Positions 40,670-52,000 of a stretch of 64,000 bases of DNA are shown piece after piece. Origin of the DNA: Varanus komodoensis (taxonomy: Eukaryota > Chordata > Lepidosauria > Squamata > Varanidae); assembly GCF_004798865.1 (NCBI RefSeq), contig NW_025336442.1, forward strand, positions 1,125,094 through 1,189,093, read 5' to 3'. Made by a program: the position numbers and the translations under genes. The notes below the pieces were generated by a model. It was not told the origin of the DNA. It searched no databases and saw only the letters and a program-made list of their open reading frames with translations. The stretch's first letter is position 1; the number at the start of each line of letters is the position of its first letter.

Positions 40670-41060
40670 CATGATGGGTGGGCACCGCCACATGAACAAA
40701 GGATGCTCCCATTCCTTGTGGAATTGTGAATCCAGGGCTGTTTAAACCATGGGTTCTTGCCACACATAGACCTGGAACCATTGATTGTTCATGGGTTGTT
40801 TGCCAGGTTGCAAAGGTGGCAGGCAAGACTGGTTAAAAAAGTGCAGCTGTTTTTCATGTCAGTATGACAGGGCTGCAGAGACTTTGGGATACACAGAGGC
40901 AGGAGGAGAGAGAAGAAAAGAGCAAACAACCCACTGTTGCAAAGCCAAAATGGCTTGTTAGATCATCTGCCAGACAAACCCTGGGTAGGGGTAGGATTAA
41001 CTATGGTTAACTAAATCATGGGTAAGTGTTTGCTTAGGCAAACTGGGCCAGGGCATGTCA
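40670..41060. repeat. Possible interspersed repeat in the NOTCH1 3'UTR region
   Basis: Words AAACCATGGGTT (near 40746), ACAACCCACTGTTG (near 40925) and AACTAAATCATGGGTAAG (near 41008) form loose inverted and direct repeats and resemble the stretch at 53280-53480. The family is not identified. Confidence 0.3.
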
Positions 41061-41915
41061 CAGTGCTAAAAAGGGTGTTTTGTTGTGAAGACGCGTATCC
41101 TGGTTGAAAACTTAACCCCGAAGTCCAGGGCAGCAATTCCAGCCCTTTTTGTGGCCCATCTCTCACACACACTTCCAAAGACCGGGAAGCCATTTTTCAA
41201 CATGATCACGGTAAGAATTCCCTCTGCCTGCCTCTGATGTTCCTTGAATTTGAACCAGCCCAAAACCTCTGCGTGAGCTGAAGTTTGTGGCTTCTGAGGA
41301 TATCAGTTGTGTTGTTTCAAAAAAGATCTTGTTCATTTTCAGGATAACGGCATGTTGTCTTTCCTATGGGATGTTTGCTCTTTTGGAGGCCAGGAGAATG
41401 GATCAGGGGAATTGGCCTTGTGTAAAAACAAAAACAAGCAAATATATATATATAGTATAAGCCTATGGCCAAGTTCTGTAAATAAGGGTTTTTTAAAACA
41501 AAAATAAAATTGTAAGGGTGGATTTTGTTTAAAAAATCTGAATTAAGTCAAATGGAAAGGAGTGTGCTGATTTAGAGGTGTTGGAATATTACTCAAGAGG
41601 GGAAGTTATGAGTCCCAGTCACTAGCAATGGTTCATTTCGCTGGAGTTTGTGCACAAAAGAACAAGCCTAAGAAGTCTACCAAGGCATGTTTCTTTAGAA
41701 TAAACACCCCTTAAATTTTCAACTGTAAAGCAAATGATTAAAAAAACACCCTCTGGTGTTAAATCTTTTATGTTTTATAAACTAGAGTGTAGTTTATCAG
41801 TGGGGGTGTTGTGGGAGATTTTTTAAAAAGAGACAACCTTCTGTAATAATAAAAACGTTCATGCAAGATTGTAGTTTGCAAAAATGATGTGTATTTTTTT
41901 GGTTAACTGATTTGC

Positions 41916-41921
41916 AATAAA
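41916..41921 (+). terminator. NOTCH1: Candidate distal poly(A) signal AATAAA
   Basis: A canonical AATAAA in TTTGCAATAAACGATG, with a GT/T-rich downstream element within about 50 bp. No sequence resembling NOTCH1 UTR continues beyond it. Confidence 0.5.
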
Positions 41922-41940
41922 CGATGCCCACAGGCATTCT

Positions 41941-42750
41941 AGAATTTTACTAAAAGAGGACTGTGGTCTTGCTTTGTCTTATATCTTATTGCAAGGAGGG
42001 CATTTTGATGGCTCCACACAACTCAAAAAGTAAATTGGAATTTGTTGGGGGCAGAAAGTCCAGCAAAGACTTTGTGATCTTCTATTTTTCACGTTATTTA
42101 GGATGCATACCTATACCTGCTTAGACAGGGAAAAAACTCTTCCAACCTCCTTGCATGTCCAAGATGCAGTGGATTGCACATACAGTGCCTTGGTTTTACT
42201 TTTCACAAGGTTCTGAAAAGTCTCAGCAACCGGCGATGGGGGGGGGGGGGCACAGAATGCCCAGCTTAACCCAAGGCAGCCCTGCGATGTCCTGTGCCGG
42301 GACTGCACAAGGTCAGACGTGGCCACTTCGCCTTGAGCCTCGGCCGCTTACCCTGGGCGGCCGTCTCTCCAGCTGTTGTGGACGGTTAGTTGCCAGCAAC
42401 CCTTGCTCAAATTTGTTGGCTGCAGCCTCCCTTTGAACTGCTGACTGAACAATGATAAGCAAAATCTTTCACAATTTCGATTTCTTCATTGTTGCCTTAA
42501 AAATGTGCAATTCGTTTTCCTAATGTTCGCTGCAGTTCCGCTTTTGCACTTTCTTCTTTCACTTTCATCAGATACTACATTTTTAGGCTGCTGTCCCATG
42601 TCTGTTGGACAGAGAAAAGTTCTCCAGCGCCCAGCATGATCTCCCAGCAGAACTTTATGCAACATATATTCTATTTCTGTACCACCGCTGTGTTTCTGTG
42701 CTGAATACTGCAATAGCAACTGCAGTTGCGGTTTTGTTCTTTTAGTTTTA
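41941..42750. other. Intergenic stretch without recognised gene
   Basis: Mixed AT-rich sequence between the NOTCH1 poly(A) site and the next repeats, with a G13 run at 42238-42250. No coding frame or known motif cluster was seen. Confidence 0.6.
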
Positions 42751-42754
42751 GCGT

Positions 42755-42850
42755 TCAGTTTCTCATTTTAAATTCGGTTTAATTTTAACTTGTTAACCGC
42801 CCAGAGAGCCATGGTTATTGGGCGGTATGTAAATGAATTAATAATGTGAT
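42755..42850 (+). mobile_element. SINE/LINE tail with CCGCCCA...TGGGCGG hairpin
   Basis: GTTAACCGCCCAGAGAGCCA followed by TGGTTATTGGGCGGTATGTA and AATGAATTAATAA is a 3' tail very common in squamate repeats. CCGCCCA and TGGGCGG can pair. A more decayed copy lies at 43600-43690. Confidence 0.5.
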
Positions 42851-42984
42851 TTATGCACATATCCCAATCTACATACACAGTCATGATATAAAAGATATTT
42901 TACATGGTCTGTATTTTTATAGTTACAGCAACAACACTTTACAAACATTAAATGCATTCGAGTTGTGTCTTTTTAACTCCGTCT

Positions 42985-43345
42985 TCGGGGCCCGCAAAAC
43001 CCCACGCATCATCTCCTGCGTGGCGCTCTGTGCATGCTCAGAGGCAAACCGCACTCGGAGACCCGCCTACTGCCCTACCGGCTGTGCGGCACTCGGCTCG
43101 CATCCCGGACAGATCGAACAACCGACCTGAACTCGCCTTCGACTATTCCCAGCGCTTCCCGCCCGAAAGGGCCGCGCCGCCCCGTCTCCCTCACAGCAGC
43201 GCCAACCAGGCCACGTCTCACCATCGAGAGCAGAGAGCTAGAGGTGGCCCCACTTCCGGTCCCCGCGGGAACACGCCTCCTGCATCTCTATGGTAGGGCT
43301 GCCGGCTCCTCCTACCATGTTTCCATAGAGAGAGCAAGAGTAGGC
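42985..43345. promoter_or_regulatory. CpG-rich block with ETS and paired RFX-like motifs
   Basis: A CpG-rich stretch about 900 bp upstream of the main island. It holds CACTTCCGG (43251-43259, ETS/GABPA type) and two X-box-like sites: the complement of 43284-43297 (CTACCATAGAGATG) and GTTTCCATAGAGAG (43319-43332), both close to GTTRCCATRGYAAC. It could be a distal SEC16A promoter or the start of an unannotated transcript. Confidence 0.35.
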
Positions 43346-43599
43346 TGCCTTCTGCTGGAGGAGGAGATTTGAGGTTCCCACAGACCCTCGTTTCGCTTTT
43401 CGGGGCGGGGGGAGTGACGATTCTTTGCCGCAAACTGCAAGAGGGAATTGCTGTAATAATATGCTGCACTATGGAGTGCTCTTATTCCAGCCGTGCTCCT
43501 TTTTCAGGCTACTCCACTGAACCCCGCTTTTTTCCCGTTTGCATGGTTGGGGGCGGGTTTTTTGCAACTACAGCGGGGTTGGAGGCCATGCCGTTGGGC

Positions 43600-43690
43600 C
43601 GGGCATGGTTGAAATCTGGATGTGTGACTTAAACGTTGTGAACCGTTCAGACAGGTTCGGCTACGGGCGGTACAGCAATGTGATGCAATA
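43600..43690 (+). mobile_element. SINE/LINE tail, second decayed copy
   Basis: GTTGTGAACCGTTCAGACAG then GTTCGGCTACGGGCGGTACA and ATGCAATAAGA repeat the order of the tail at 42755 with many changes. Confidence 0.4.
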
Positions 43691-43849
43691 AGAAATCAGC
43701 GGCCACAGTGCCGGCCACTCCTGATGAGGGGGCAGCGCATCCACTTCCGGCACACGCGCACTCGGCATGGAAAAGGTTTCCTAACCAAGAAGGTGAGTCG
43801 ACCTTCGGCTTGAGTGAGCCCGGAAGCTCGCCCCTGCGTGCGCGTCTGC

Positions 43850-44330
43850 ACACTTACATACTTTCGTAAGTCTGTCCACATTCTCTGTGCCAGAAGGAAG
43901 ACGAGGGAGGGGCGGGCGGACGGGCGGGTCCTCGGCGTGGTGGCGTCACGCGCACGGAGCGTGGCGAGCGTGACACGTAGCCGCGCGAGCCGGATGTTCC
44001 GAGATGGCGGCCGCGGCTGCGGCTCTGACGACTGCCGGGGGAGGCGCCGCCGCCGCCGGCCTTGAGGGGCCGCGCGGGGAGCAGGTGACGATGGGGCCGG
44101 GGCCGCGGGGCCGGGCCGGGTCGGGCCGGGCCGAGCCGAGGGGCGCCTTTGGGCGGCGGCGGCGGCGGCGAACCTCTCCTCCTAGGCGCAGGGCACCCTG
44201 CGGGCCCCGAGGGTGGGCGCCGGCTGGGGAGCGCCGAGTCCTCCAGAGCCGTGGGACTGCAGCGCCCAGCACGCCCCAGCCGGGCCGTTCTGGCTGTCTT
44301 GGCTAGCTTCTCCCGCCATCCGCGTCGTCA
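43850..44330 (+). promoter_or_regulatory. SEC16A: CpG island, likely SEC16A promoter
   Basis: Dense CpG sequence with GGGCGG boxes (43910-43930), ETS-type words CACTTCCGG (43742-43750) and CCCGGAAGC (about 43819) just upstream, and a YY1-type GAGATGGCGGC (44001-44011). No TATA box was seen. It sits at the 5' side of the gap before the SEC16A coding start, as expected for a housekeeping gene with a non-coding first exon. Confidence 0.65.
43960..44084 (+). other. SEC16A: Putative non-coding exon 1 of SEC16A with a short upstream ORF
   Basis: The 3' boundary is set by a good donor GAGCAG|GTGACG at 44084/44085; the 5' boundary is a guess inside the CpG island. It includes ATGGCGGCCGCGG (ATG at 44004), which opens 27 Ala/Gly-rich codons to the donor. 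Joined to exon 2 at 48972, the frame adds Ser-Val and stops (TGA), giving a 29-codon upstream ORF. The exon itself is inferred, not proven. Confidence 0.4.
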
Positions 44331-45339
44331 CCGAGCGATGTCTGCAGGGACGACTACAGTGCCCATTTTCCCCTGCTCTGATGCACTCTGGAGACGTTGG
44401 GCCCTAATGCCGGTTATCCCCCAGCTGGGGCCTTCCACATGGCCTGACTGTGCCTGCCGTCCCACAGCCTGGTTGACTCAGGGATTGTCGGACTACAGTG
44501 CTCAGCATCCCTCTGTGGGGCCTTCCGGATTTCCTGACATGCTCAGCCAGCATCCTCTCACCCAGCGCTCTCCAGAGGCGCTGGCCTACAAGTCCCTGGA
44601 TCCCTTAGCCAGCCTTGTTGGAGACATGCTATATGTTGTGGGGATTTGTGTTTTGCTCTGTAGCTTTCAGAAAATATTTGCAATTTAAAAATTGTTACAC
44701 TTAACATCATTAAACAAGAACAAAACCTGTAAAACAACAGAACCCGAGAGCAAACAGGATAGCAGGTTTTTATTTATTTACTCTTTTAAATATGTATACA
44801 TTGCCCCATTTCCATACACATGGGCAGTTCGTAAAAAATAAGTACTAAAAACCCATGCTCTAAAAGTCCTGTCAAAGAAAGATTTATTTGGTGCCAGTAA
44901 TTTGGCACCTATTGAACCTGCCTGAGCAATATTCAAGATTGAGCTGCCAGAGGGGTGTCTGATGATTACTGTGGTACCTGACTGAAATCTTTGGGCACAA
45001 TCCACCTGGTCACTCATACAAGTGCTGTAGAAATGTTCCTTTGCACAGGGTGAGTGCTGAGATACGTGTAATTTAGGCCACAACACAAAAATGGCTCTGG
45101 TGGCCTGGCATGCAGAAATCAAGTGAAGCGGTTTGCACAGCTTTAGCTCCATATCACAAGGTGGCCTCTGCTCAGTTTTCCCACATCAGGCTGCTGTCGA
45201 AGGGACTTGGGCTAAGAAACAGCTGGCTTCTCTTAGTGTTGTGTAATCACGGGGAAGACTGCTTTGCTGGGTGAGATCCAACTTCCCTTCTAATCCCGCA
45301 TTCCTGGTTTCAAAAGCAGCTGTTGACGGTGATACATGG

Positions 45340-46495
45340 AATCAGAGAATAGGGTTAGGGTCTGCTCTGATAGTGAGGAAACTCTTCTTGATATTTAGCC
45401 TGAATCTGTGTTGTCACAACTTGAATGGATTATTTTGTGTTCTACAGTCTGGTACAAGCAAGAAGAGACCTTCCTCCTTGTGGCAGCCTTTGAGGTACTT
45501 ATAGAGGGATATCATGGCCCCCCTCAGTCTTCTCAAGGCTGAACATCAGTCTTCTGAAGTTCTCTCAGTCTCCCCTCACAAGGCAGTGATTCCAAACCCT
45601 GGATCATTTTTGTTGCCCTCCTCTTGACCCTATCTAACTTTTTCTGCATCTTTCTTAAAACTTGGTGCTCAGAACTGGACACAGTATTCCAGATGAGTTC
45701 TGACTAGTGAAGAATATAAGAGAACTAATACTTCTTGTAGTTTGGAAGAAATACTTCTATTAATACATCCCAAAATAGCATTTACTCTTTTGGCAGCTGG
45801 ATCACATTGTTGGCTCATATTTAGCCTGTTATCAACAACAACTCCAAGTTCTTTTTCAATTCTGTTGAGCCATGTGAGCTTCCTCTGTTGTCTTCTACAC
45901 TTTTTTTCTTGATGAAAATGTTTGTAGTTGTGCTTGGAGAATCTTCTTTTTCAAGATTTCCCACCCTTCTTGTACTCCTTTTCCCTTAAGAGTGAGTAGT
46001 CATGACACCTTGCTTATCATTGTTCTGAGTTTGTTAAAGTTGGCTTTCTTGAAGTCCAGGGTATGGGTTTGGCTGCAGTTAACCTTTGTCTTCTTTCTAA
46101 CTGAGAGTTGAAGTATTGCACGGTCACTTTCCTCCAGAGTTCCTGTGGCTGCTATTTTTGTCTACCAGGTCATCCCTGTTAGTTAGTATTAAATGGAGGA
46201 TAGATGATCCTCTTGCTCCTTCCTGTACCTTCTGCCAGAGGAAGTTGTCGGCGACGCATGTCAGGAAATGCTTGGAGGGGCCATGTGTGGCAGAAATTGT
46301 CTCTCAGCATATATTAGGGAAACTGAAGTCCCCCATGGTGACTGCATCATTCTTCTTGGAAACTCTGGCAAGTTGCTTTTTGCAAGTTGAGTCCTTGTCC
46401 TCTTTTTCGCTGGGTGGCTGATCATAGATACCAATAACTATGTTTTTGTTTTTTTTAATTCTTTGCGCCCTTTAAATTAAGCTGGATGCTTTGCA
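45340..46495 (-). mobile_element. CR1 LINE derivative, minus strand, further internal deletion
   Basis: Aligns by eye with the copy at 24190-26460: the same words in the same order (GATCATTTTTGTTGCCCTCC, AACTGGACACAGTATTCCAG, TTTTTCTTGATG, CATCCCTGTTAGT). The match jumps at GTTGAGCCA (45864-45872) from the position equal to 24841 to the one equal to 25446, so 605 bp present in the other copy are missing. The RT core is also missing. Clearly inactive. Confidence 0.75.
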
Positions 46496-48276
46496 CATCA
46501 GGTAGTAAGGAAGCCAGAGAAAAGTTTGTGACATGGCTTTGGAAAATGTTTAGTGAGTGAGGAGGGGGAGAACTCCGCAGTTCAGATTGGAAGGGCTTCT
46601 GTGAAGTAGTTGGGGGTGGGATGTTAGGGCAACTGTATAGGGTTCTCGAATGTTGTTGGATTATATTAGAACATCACATGTTGCCTTTTACCAGGTCTTT
46701 TTACCTGTCAACTTAGCCTGGTATTTTTGGCACTGACCAATAGCTGTGGTGGTCTAAGGCTTCTGGCAGGACTTTTCCCAGGCCTTACCTGGAAGATGCT
46801 GCTGGGGCCTGAATTGGGAACCTTCCACATGTAAAGCAGGTGTTCTGCTTTGGCATCAGTATTATTGTTACTATTATTAAATTAGTTCATGGCTTGGATC
46901 TCCTGGTGAATAGAGGCATTCTAAGTTTGCTTAGGAGTTTCATAACTCTCTGTCCTTTGTTTGAGCTGGAAGGCATATCAGCCTGTTACAGAGAGTATCT
47001 GATAACAGGCCTGTGTTTGTTCGGAGTGAATAAGCTTTGGGTGAGTTGGCAAGAGGCCTGCTCCAAGCCACTCTTTCTGAAAGCCCATCGTTCTTGGCTT
47101 CCTTCGCTGCTGTATTCCTAGACACCCTCTCAAAGGAATCGGTCTAGTTAAAGGTACCATGGCAAGTCATTTTGGACCTTTTCAATGGGACTTCACCCAC
47201 TCCACTCTCCACTGTAAGCTCATGGTCAGGGTTTGTTTATGCTTTTAACATAAGCGGGGCTCCAGCACTAAGCAATGGGCCTGACCTGGCCATTCCTTCC
47301 CATTCACATCTCATTGCAGGGAACGCATCGCTGGAGCTGGATAAGAGAAGCTGCCCATCGCAGTCGTTCTTCTGTGAGACGCTCTTAGCTTCAGAACGCT
47401 TCTCTTGATGATCAAACAAAATTTGCTCTCCTGCAGTTGAAGCCTTTTAGCTCTAGCCCTGCCTTCTGCCTTGCCTTCTGCCAGGCAGCAGCTCTTCAGA
47501 TGGATGCCATCAGCTGCTCCCACGCTCACCTTTTTCTCCTACCTGCTCTATGGTAGCCAAGCACACCGGCCCTTTTCGTGTCCTGCTCTCCCCCCTTCCT
47601 GTGAGCCCTGTCCAGCTGGTCTACTTTTTCCGTCAAGGGCAGTGCACAGCACTGCCCTCGGGTGAACTTCGGACTGTTGCAGAATAAAATGTAACGGTCA
47701 CTTCAAAGGTTTGACACTAGCCCTTTCTGTAGTTCAGTTTAAGATCAATTTCAGTTCCAAGAGGCTTTTCACATGTGCCACTGCCAAGCAGTGATATCTT
47801 CCCTCTGCTGCCCCCATCTTGCATTTGTCTGAAAAATTGAAATGCAGGTGTTTTGAACCACCATTCTATCTGTCACAGGCTTTTTGAATTCCATTTTGTT
47901 ATTTTTAATGTTATATAATCTGTAAATGTGATGAGGATTCCTCTCGCCTCTTCATCTAAAGCACTTATTAAAAAAAAATATTAGCACATTTCAGGATGAG
48001 GTTGGAGACCTTCCTGCCCTTCTCAAAATCTTCTTCCAGTCTGATGAGCAAATGTCAACGAGTGCTTCTTGCACCTTGTATTGCAGCAAAACAGTGCAGT
48101 GTGATGCATTTTTGCATCACATTTCTAGGAATGTAGTTCAGCTCAGGAGAATTCCCTGGTCTCCCTTTTGGGAGGCTTTTGGATAATAGATGTTGATGTC
48201 TTTAAACTGGGCCTGTTCATTCTGTAAACAATAATGATTGCATGGAAAACTGCAATCTGCAAACTAAGCTGACGTA

Positions 48277-48490
48277 TGAGGGGTCTTCAGAAAGTTTCCC
48301 CAGTTTATATTTTCGTTGGAAGCGATGAGGGCGGGAGGCGTAGTAATAGGTTGTGTCTCAGGGTGCCATGTAGCTAGTCTGTCTGGCTGCCCTTGTACTT
48401 TCGTACAGGAGTTGTCACGCTGTGGTGAAGATGGCTGCGAAACTTATAAATTGCACCAAAAAAGTGCAGGAACTTTTTGAAGACCCCTCA
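48277..48490. mobile_element. Mariner-type MITE with TA target duplication
   Basis: The left end TGAGGGGTCTTCAGAAAGTT and the right end, whose complement is TGAGGGGTCTTCAAAAAGTT, form terminal inverted repeats of about 24 bp with about 3 mismatches. TA flanks both ends (48275-48276 and 48491-48492), the hallmark of Tc1/mariner insertion. At 214 bp it is far too short for a transposase. A short open stretch from an ATG at 48431 runs into the right end. Confidence 0.8.
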
Positions 48491-48971
48491 TATATATATA
48501 ACTTAAGTACGAAAACTGTCAGCTGATCAGGATGGCACAGACCAATTTTCATGTAACACTTAGAACTTCCTTCAGATCTGTAACCGCCAGTAAGAGAAGA
48601 GGAATAGCCCTGAGCAGGGCTGCAGGGCCTCCCTTAGCCCAAGGGCCGCATTCCATTCTGGAGCAGCTCTTGGGGGCCACCTCCCAGTGGTGGGTGGGCT
48701 AAAGGAAAAAGAGCTAGGGCCAAAATGACCCGTGTGCTTTAGCGTCCCACTCTTACTTGCCGGAACTTAGCAGAGGCACTCGAATGGCGCAGGGCAGGGA
48801 GAGAGCGCAGGAGCGGGCGGACTGTGGGTGAGGGAGAGGCTGGTGGGCCGGGCGTGAGCTGCTCGGTGGGCTGGCTCTGCTGCTCCAGGGGCCGGTGCCT
48901 CTTCCCCCATCGAGGTGGCCCTCGTGCAGTGGGGCATGTCTGACTGGTTTCTTTTCCCCTCCCCATTGCAG

Positions 48972-49050
48972 AGTGTGTGAAGACAAGCCTGTTCACACAG
49001 CGTCCAGCAGTCGTTCCACAGAGAGCATCTGACCCCGCCGGAAGTGTGTG
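48972..49050 (+). other. SEC16A: SEC16A exon 2, 5' untranslated part
   Basis: The acceptor CCTCCCCATTGCAG precedes AGTGTGTGAAG at 48972, leaving 79 nt of leader before the ATG. The start context is GTGTGATGCAG, with a purine at -3. Confidence 0.7.
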
Positions 49051-52000
49051 ATGCAGCCTCCTCCACAGGCAGGGGCAGGGGGCCCGCCTCCCCCCGCGAC
49101 GTCACGGCACATGTACTGGCGGAACGGCCCCTTGGGCCGACGGCCAAACGCACCTGTCTCCGCAGCCCCCGGGCCAGTGCAGCCAGTGAGAGACCCATTT
49201 GCCTTCGGCAGGCAACCCCCACAAGGCTCTCCGTTAGGCCACGCGACCAAAGGGGACCCCCCCCTTGCACCAGGTTTCCCCCCTATGGCATTCCCCCCCC
49301 CTGCTCTCCCCCACGCTCCTCAGTCACACAGCGGGGAAAACTCTCGCAGCACGGACTTGTGCCTGCCAGCACCCGCGTCTCAGCCTGGAGGAAGCCGCGC
49401 AGCTCCAAGCGCTGCAGCCCCCCCACTGTCCTCGCCCGCACATCGGACCAACAGCACCGAGGCGCATTCGGGTGTTGAGCACGGTGCCCACAGCCCTGTG
49501 GGGCAGACTGGTTGCACGGGGGCCACTCTGGAGAATTCTCTCTGGGGACCCCAAGGCTCGGCTTCTATGCCAGATCGGCCAGTGAGCGGACAAGAGATGA
49601 ATAGGAACGCGGGCCATGCCTGTTCAACACCCACGCCTTTGCCCGTCATCCCTCCTGGCCAACAAATGGTACCTCAGTGGATGCCCGCTCAGAGTAGCTC
49701 ACAGCCCCAGGCACATGCTTTTTCTCCTTACTCAGAGCCCCTCTCACAAAATGCCTTTTATGCTCAGTCCACACTTGGCATTTCCCAGCCAGCACCGCAC
49801 ATGACCCCCCAACAGAGCCCTGCGCAGCCGTCTGTTGTCCAAAATGCCACGCAAGCTCCGCTGATACTTGGGGATGCGTCCAGTGCAGCTGCCTCCCAGC
49901 AGAGCCCCTGGCGGAATGTGGGAGGAGCGAGTCCCTGGCCTGTCCAGCTTCCGCAGGAGCACTTCTACTTGCAGCCCCTTGAGGCCTCCCATCCCTCCAG
50001 CAATGCAGCTGCTCAGGAAAATAGCCCATTGGCCTCAAACCGCAGCCTGTCTGAGACAGCAGGTGGGCATTGCCCGGCCGATATGGATGCAGGGACAATC
50101 TCCATGTTTTTCAAAGGGGATGAGGCCGAAAACGAGGAGATCCTTTCCTCTGAGCTGACTGAGCAGACCGGCAAGGCGGACAGCGATGCTTTCCAGCAGA
50201 CGATGGGACATACATATTATCAGCCGCTGCACGCGCACCAGGTCCCCGCAGCTCCCTTCCCTCCAGCACAGGCTAGTCTGGCTGAGGTTTTACCAAAGGA
50301 TGCCCAGCAGTCCTTCCGAACGAGGGCCATGCAGCAGGACACCCAGGCTGATCCTGCCTTTGCTCACGAGGACCGAGCTGGTCTCACTGAACCCGGCAAC
50401 CGCGGTGGTCCTCAGTACGAAAATGTTGAAAACCAGGAGTGTGTCCAGAATCAGGAGGTTTTGCCCAACGAGCCACTGGCTCGAAGCTGTCCATCTCCAG
50501 GTGCCGTGGATGCAAGCAGGTACGCGTCGCTGCTGGGGCCCTCGCTTTCGAAGACCGGCCACGTGACTCCCCTGGAAGGAGGCCCCAACCTGGAGGCCCC
50601 CGATGCCTCGCCTCGCCCCACTCGGCCCGACAGTGTCTCATCCAGCTACAGCGGCCTGAGCCACAGGAGCGCCTCGGGTTCGGCCTGGCCACAAGAGCTG
50701 GGCACCTTCATCCAGCAAGAGAGGGGGAGACCCGAGGCGGAGCCTTCCCTGGGCTTCTTCCAGCAGATTGACTCATCCCCTTTGGGAGGTGGCGCTGCTG
50801 ACCACAACCCGGGCAAAAGTTACCATCGCAGTCTCTCTCAAGCACCCACCCCAAGCCCCCCGAAGCCGATGGGGGTGTTTCAGACCAGCGCAAACAGCTC
50901 GTTTGAGCCGGTCCGGTCCCATGGGCTGGGCATCAGGCCTCCCGAGGCTGACCAGGCGAAGGTGGTCGCTGAACTGCGGGAGAATTGCCCTGGCCCACGG
51001 AGCACCAAGAAGACCCCCCCCAGTTTTGTCTCTCCGGGAAATCTGGAGCAGCCTCCCGATAACCTGGAGACTTGCTTTCTGCCCCAGAGCCACCCTTTGC
51101 CTCTGACCATTGCGGGCACGGCTGGAAATGCGCTGCAGGCCGTGGGTGGGGCTGTGATGGAAAACATGCCGTCGGCGCCTGAGAAGAGAGCCTTGGCCCG
51201 GGCCCAGGGGGTCGCCAAAAAGTGTGAGAGTCCAGCCACGACTCTTTGGGCGCACAGCGAGCTGCCCAACTTTGGGGGCAACGTGCTGCTCGCCCCAGCT
51301 GCTCCCACGGTGTATGTTCCAGCCAAGCCTGCAGCGGTTCACGTCGTCCAGCCCCCAGAAGAAGGGCTGCCTGAGCCGCAGACGGGCCAGCCAGGCTCTG
51401 CCCCCGCCGCACTGCCTCCAGCTGCAAACGTCTCTTCGGAGAACTTGGAGAACCCTCCCAAAATGGGGGACGAAGAGACGGGCTGCTCCCAGGCGAGTTC
51501 GGGTTACGCAAGCCTCCTTTCCTCTCCGCCCACGGAGGCACTGCAGAACCAGCCAGTCCTGATTGCCCAGCCGCCAAGTTGCAGCTTGGCTCAGCCACTC
51601 AGTTTCTCGCTTGCAACTCAACTGAGCAGGAGTGAAAAGGATCCTTCTGTGAAAGATCCGGGCATCAGCAGCAAGCCATTGCTGGGAGTGCACGGCAGCG
51701 GGAACCCTCCCGGTGAAAACACGCTGTCGCCCAGCCCTCTGGTCCATGCGCCTGCCGCACCGGCACTCTCGAACACTAACCTTCCCCAGGGCCCCCCCAG
51801 TGCTTCGGAAAGAACTTGCGGTCCACCTCCAAATTCGCTGGCAGAGCCTGCCTCGCAGGGGCCGCTGGACTTGGCTCCGGAGAGCAAAAGGGGCACTGGG
51901 TTGGAAGGGCTGCCTCCCGAATGTGCTAGCCAGCCCCGGGCTGCTCCCTCAGGCGCCCGAGGCGGCGCAGCTGTGGGCGTGGGCAGCCTGGGGCCTGTGG

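Larger units (their letters stand above)
39328..41940 (+). other. NOTCH1: NOTCH1 3' untranslated region
   Basis: AT-rich sequence after the stop, in sharp contrast to the GC-rich last exon, with several ATTTA words (39500-39560, 39740). An AATAAA at 41916-41921 followed by a GT-rich stretch (TGTGGTCTTGCTTTGTC, from about 41962) is the best distal poly(A) site; another AATAAA lies at 41503-41508. Part of 40700-41060 looks like an interspersed repeat with ACCATGGG and CAACCCAC words, so the true UTR could be shorter. Confidence 0.55.
44085..48971 (+). other. SEC16A: SEC16A intron 1 (inferred)
   Basis: Holds three ACTACAG-type motifs (44256, 44353, 44492), an AT-rich repeat-like stretch (44690-45130), a CR1 relic (45340-46495) and a mariner MITE (48277-48490). 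Between 46500 and 48270 I see no gene, only unassigned sequence. Confidence 0.4.

Noticed and set aside
44004-44306. 100-codon Ala/Arg-rich frame from the ATG in the CpG island as a protein gene
   Set aside because: After the good donor at 44084 it is plain GC-rich sequence. I treat only the first 27 codons as a possible upstream ORF.
48431-48520. Short open frame at the right end of the mariner MITE as a transposase start
   Set aside because: Too short and unlike known mariner transposases; probably chance within a 214-bp non-autonomous element.
50773-51747. 324-codon minus-strand open frame under SEC16A exon 2
   Set aside because: Shadow of the long disordered coding exon; no independent support.
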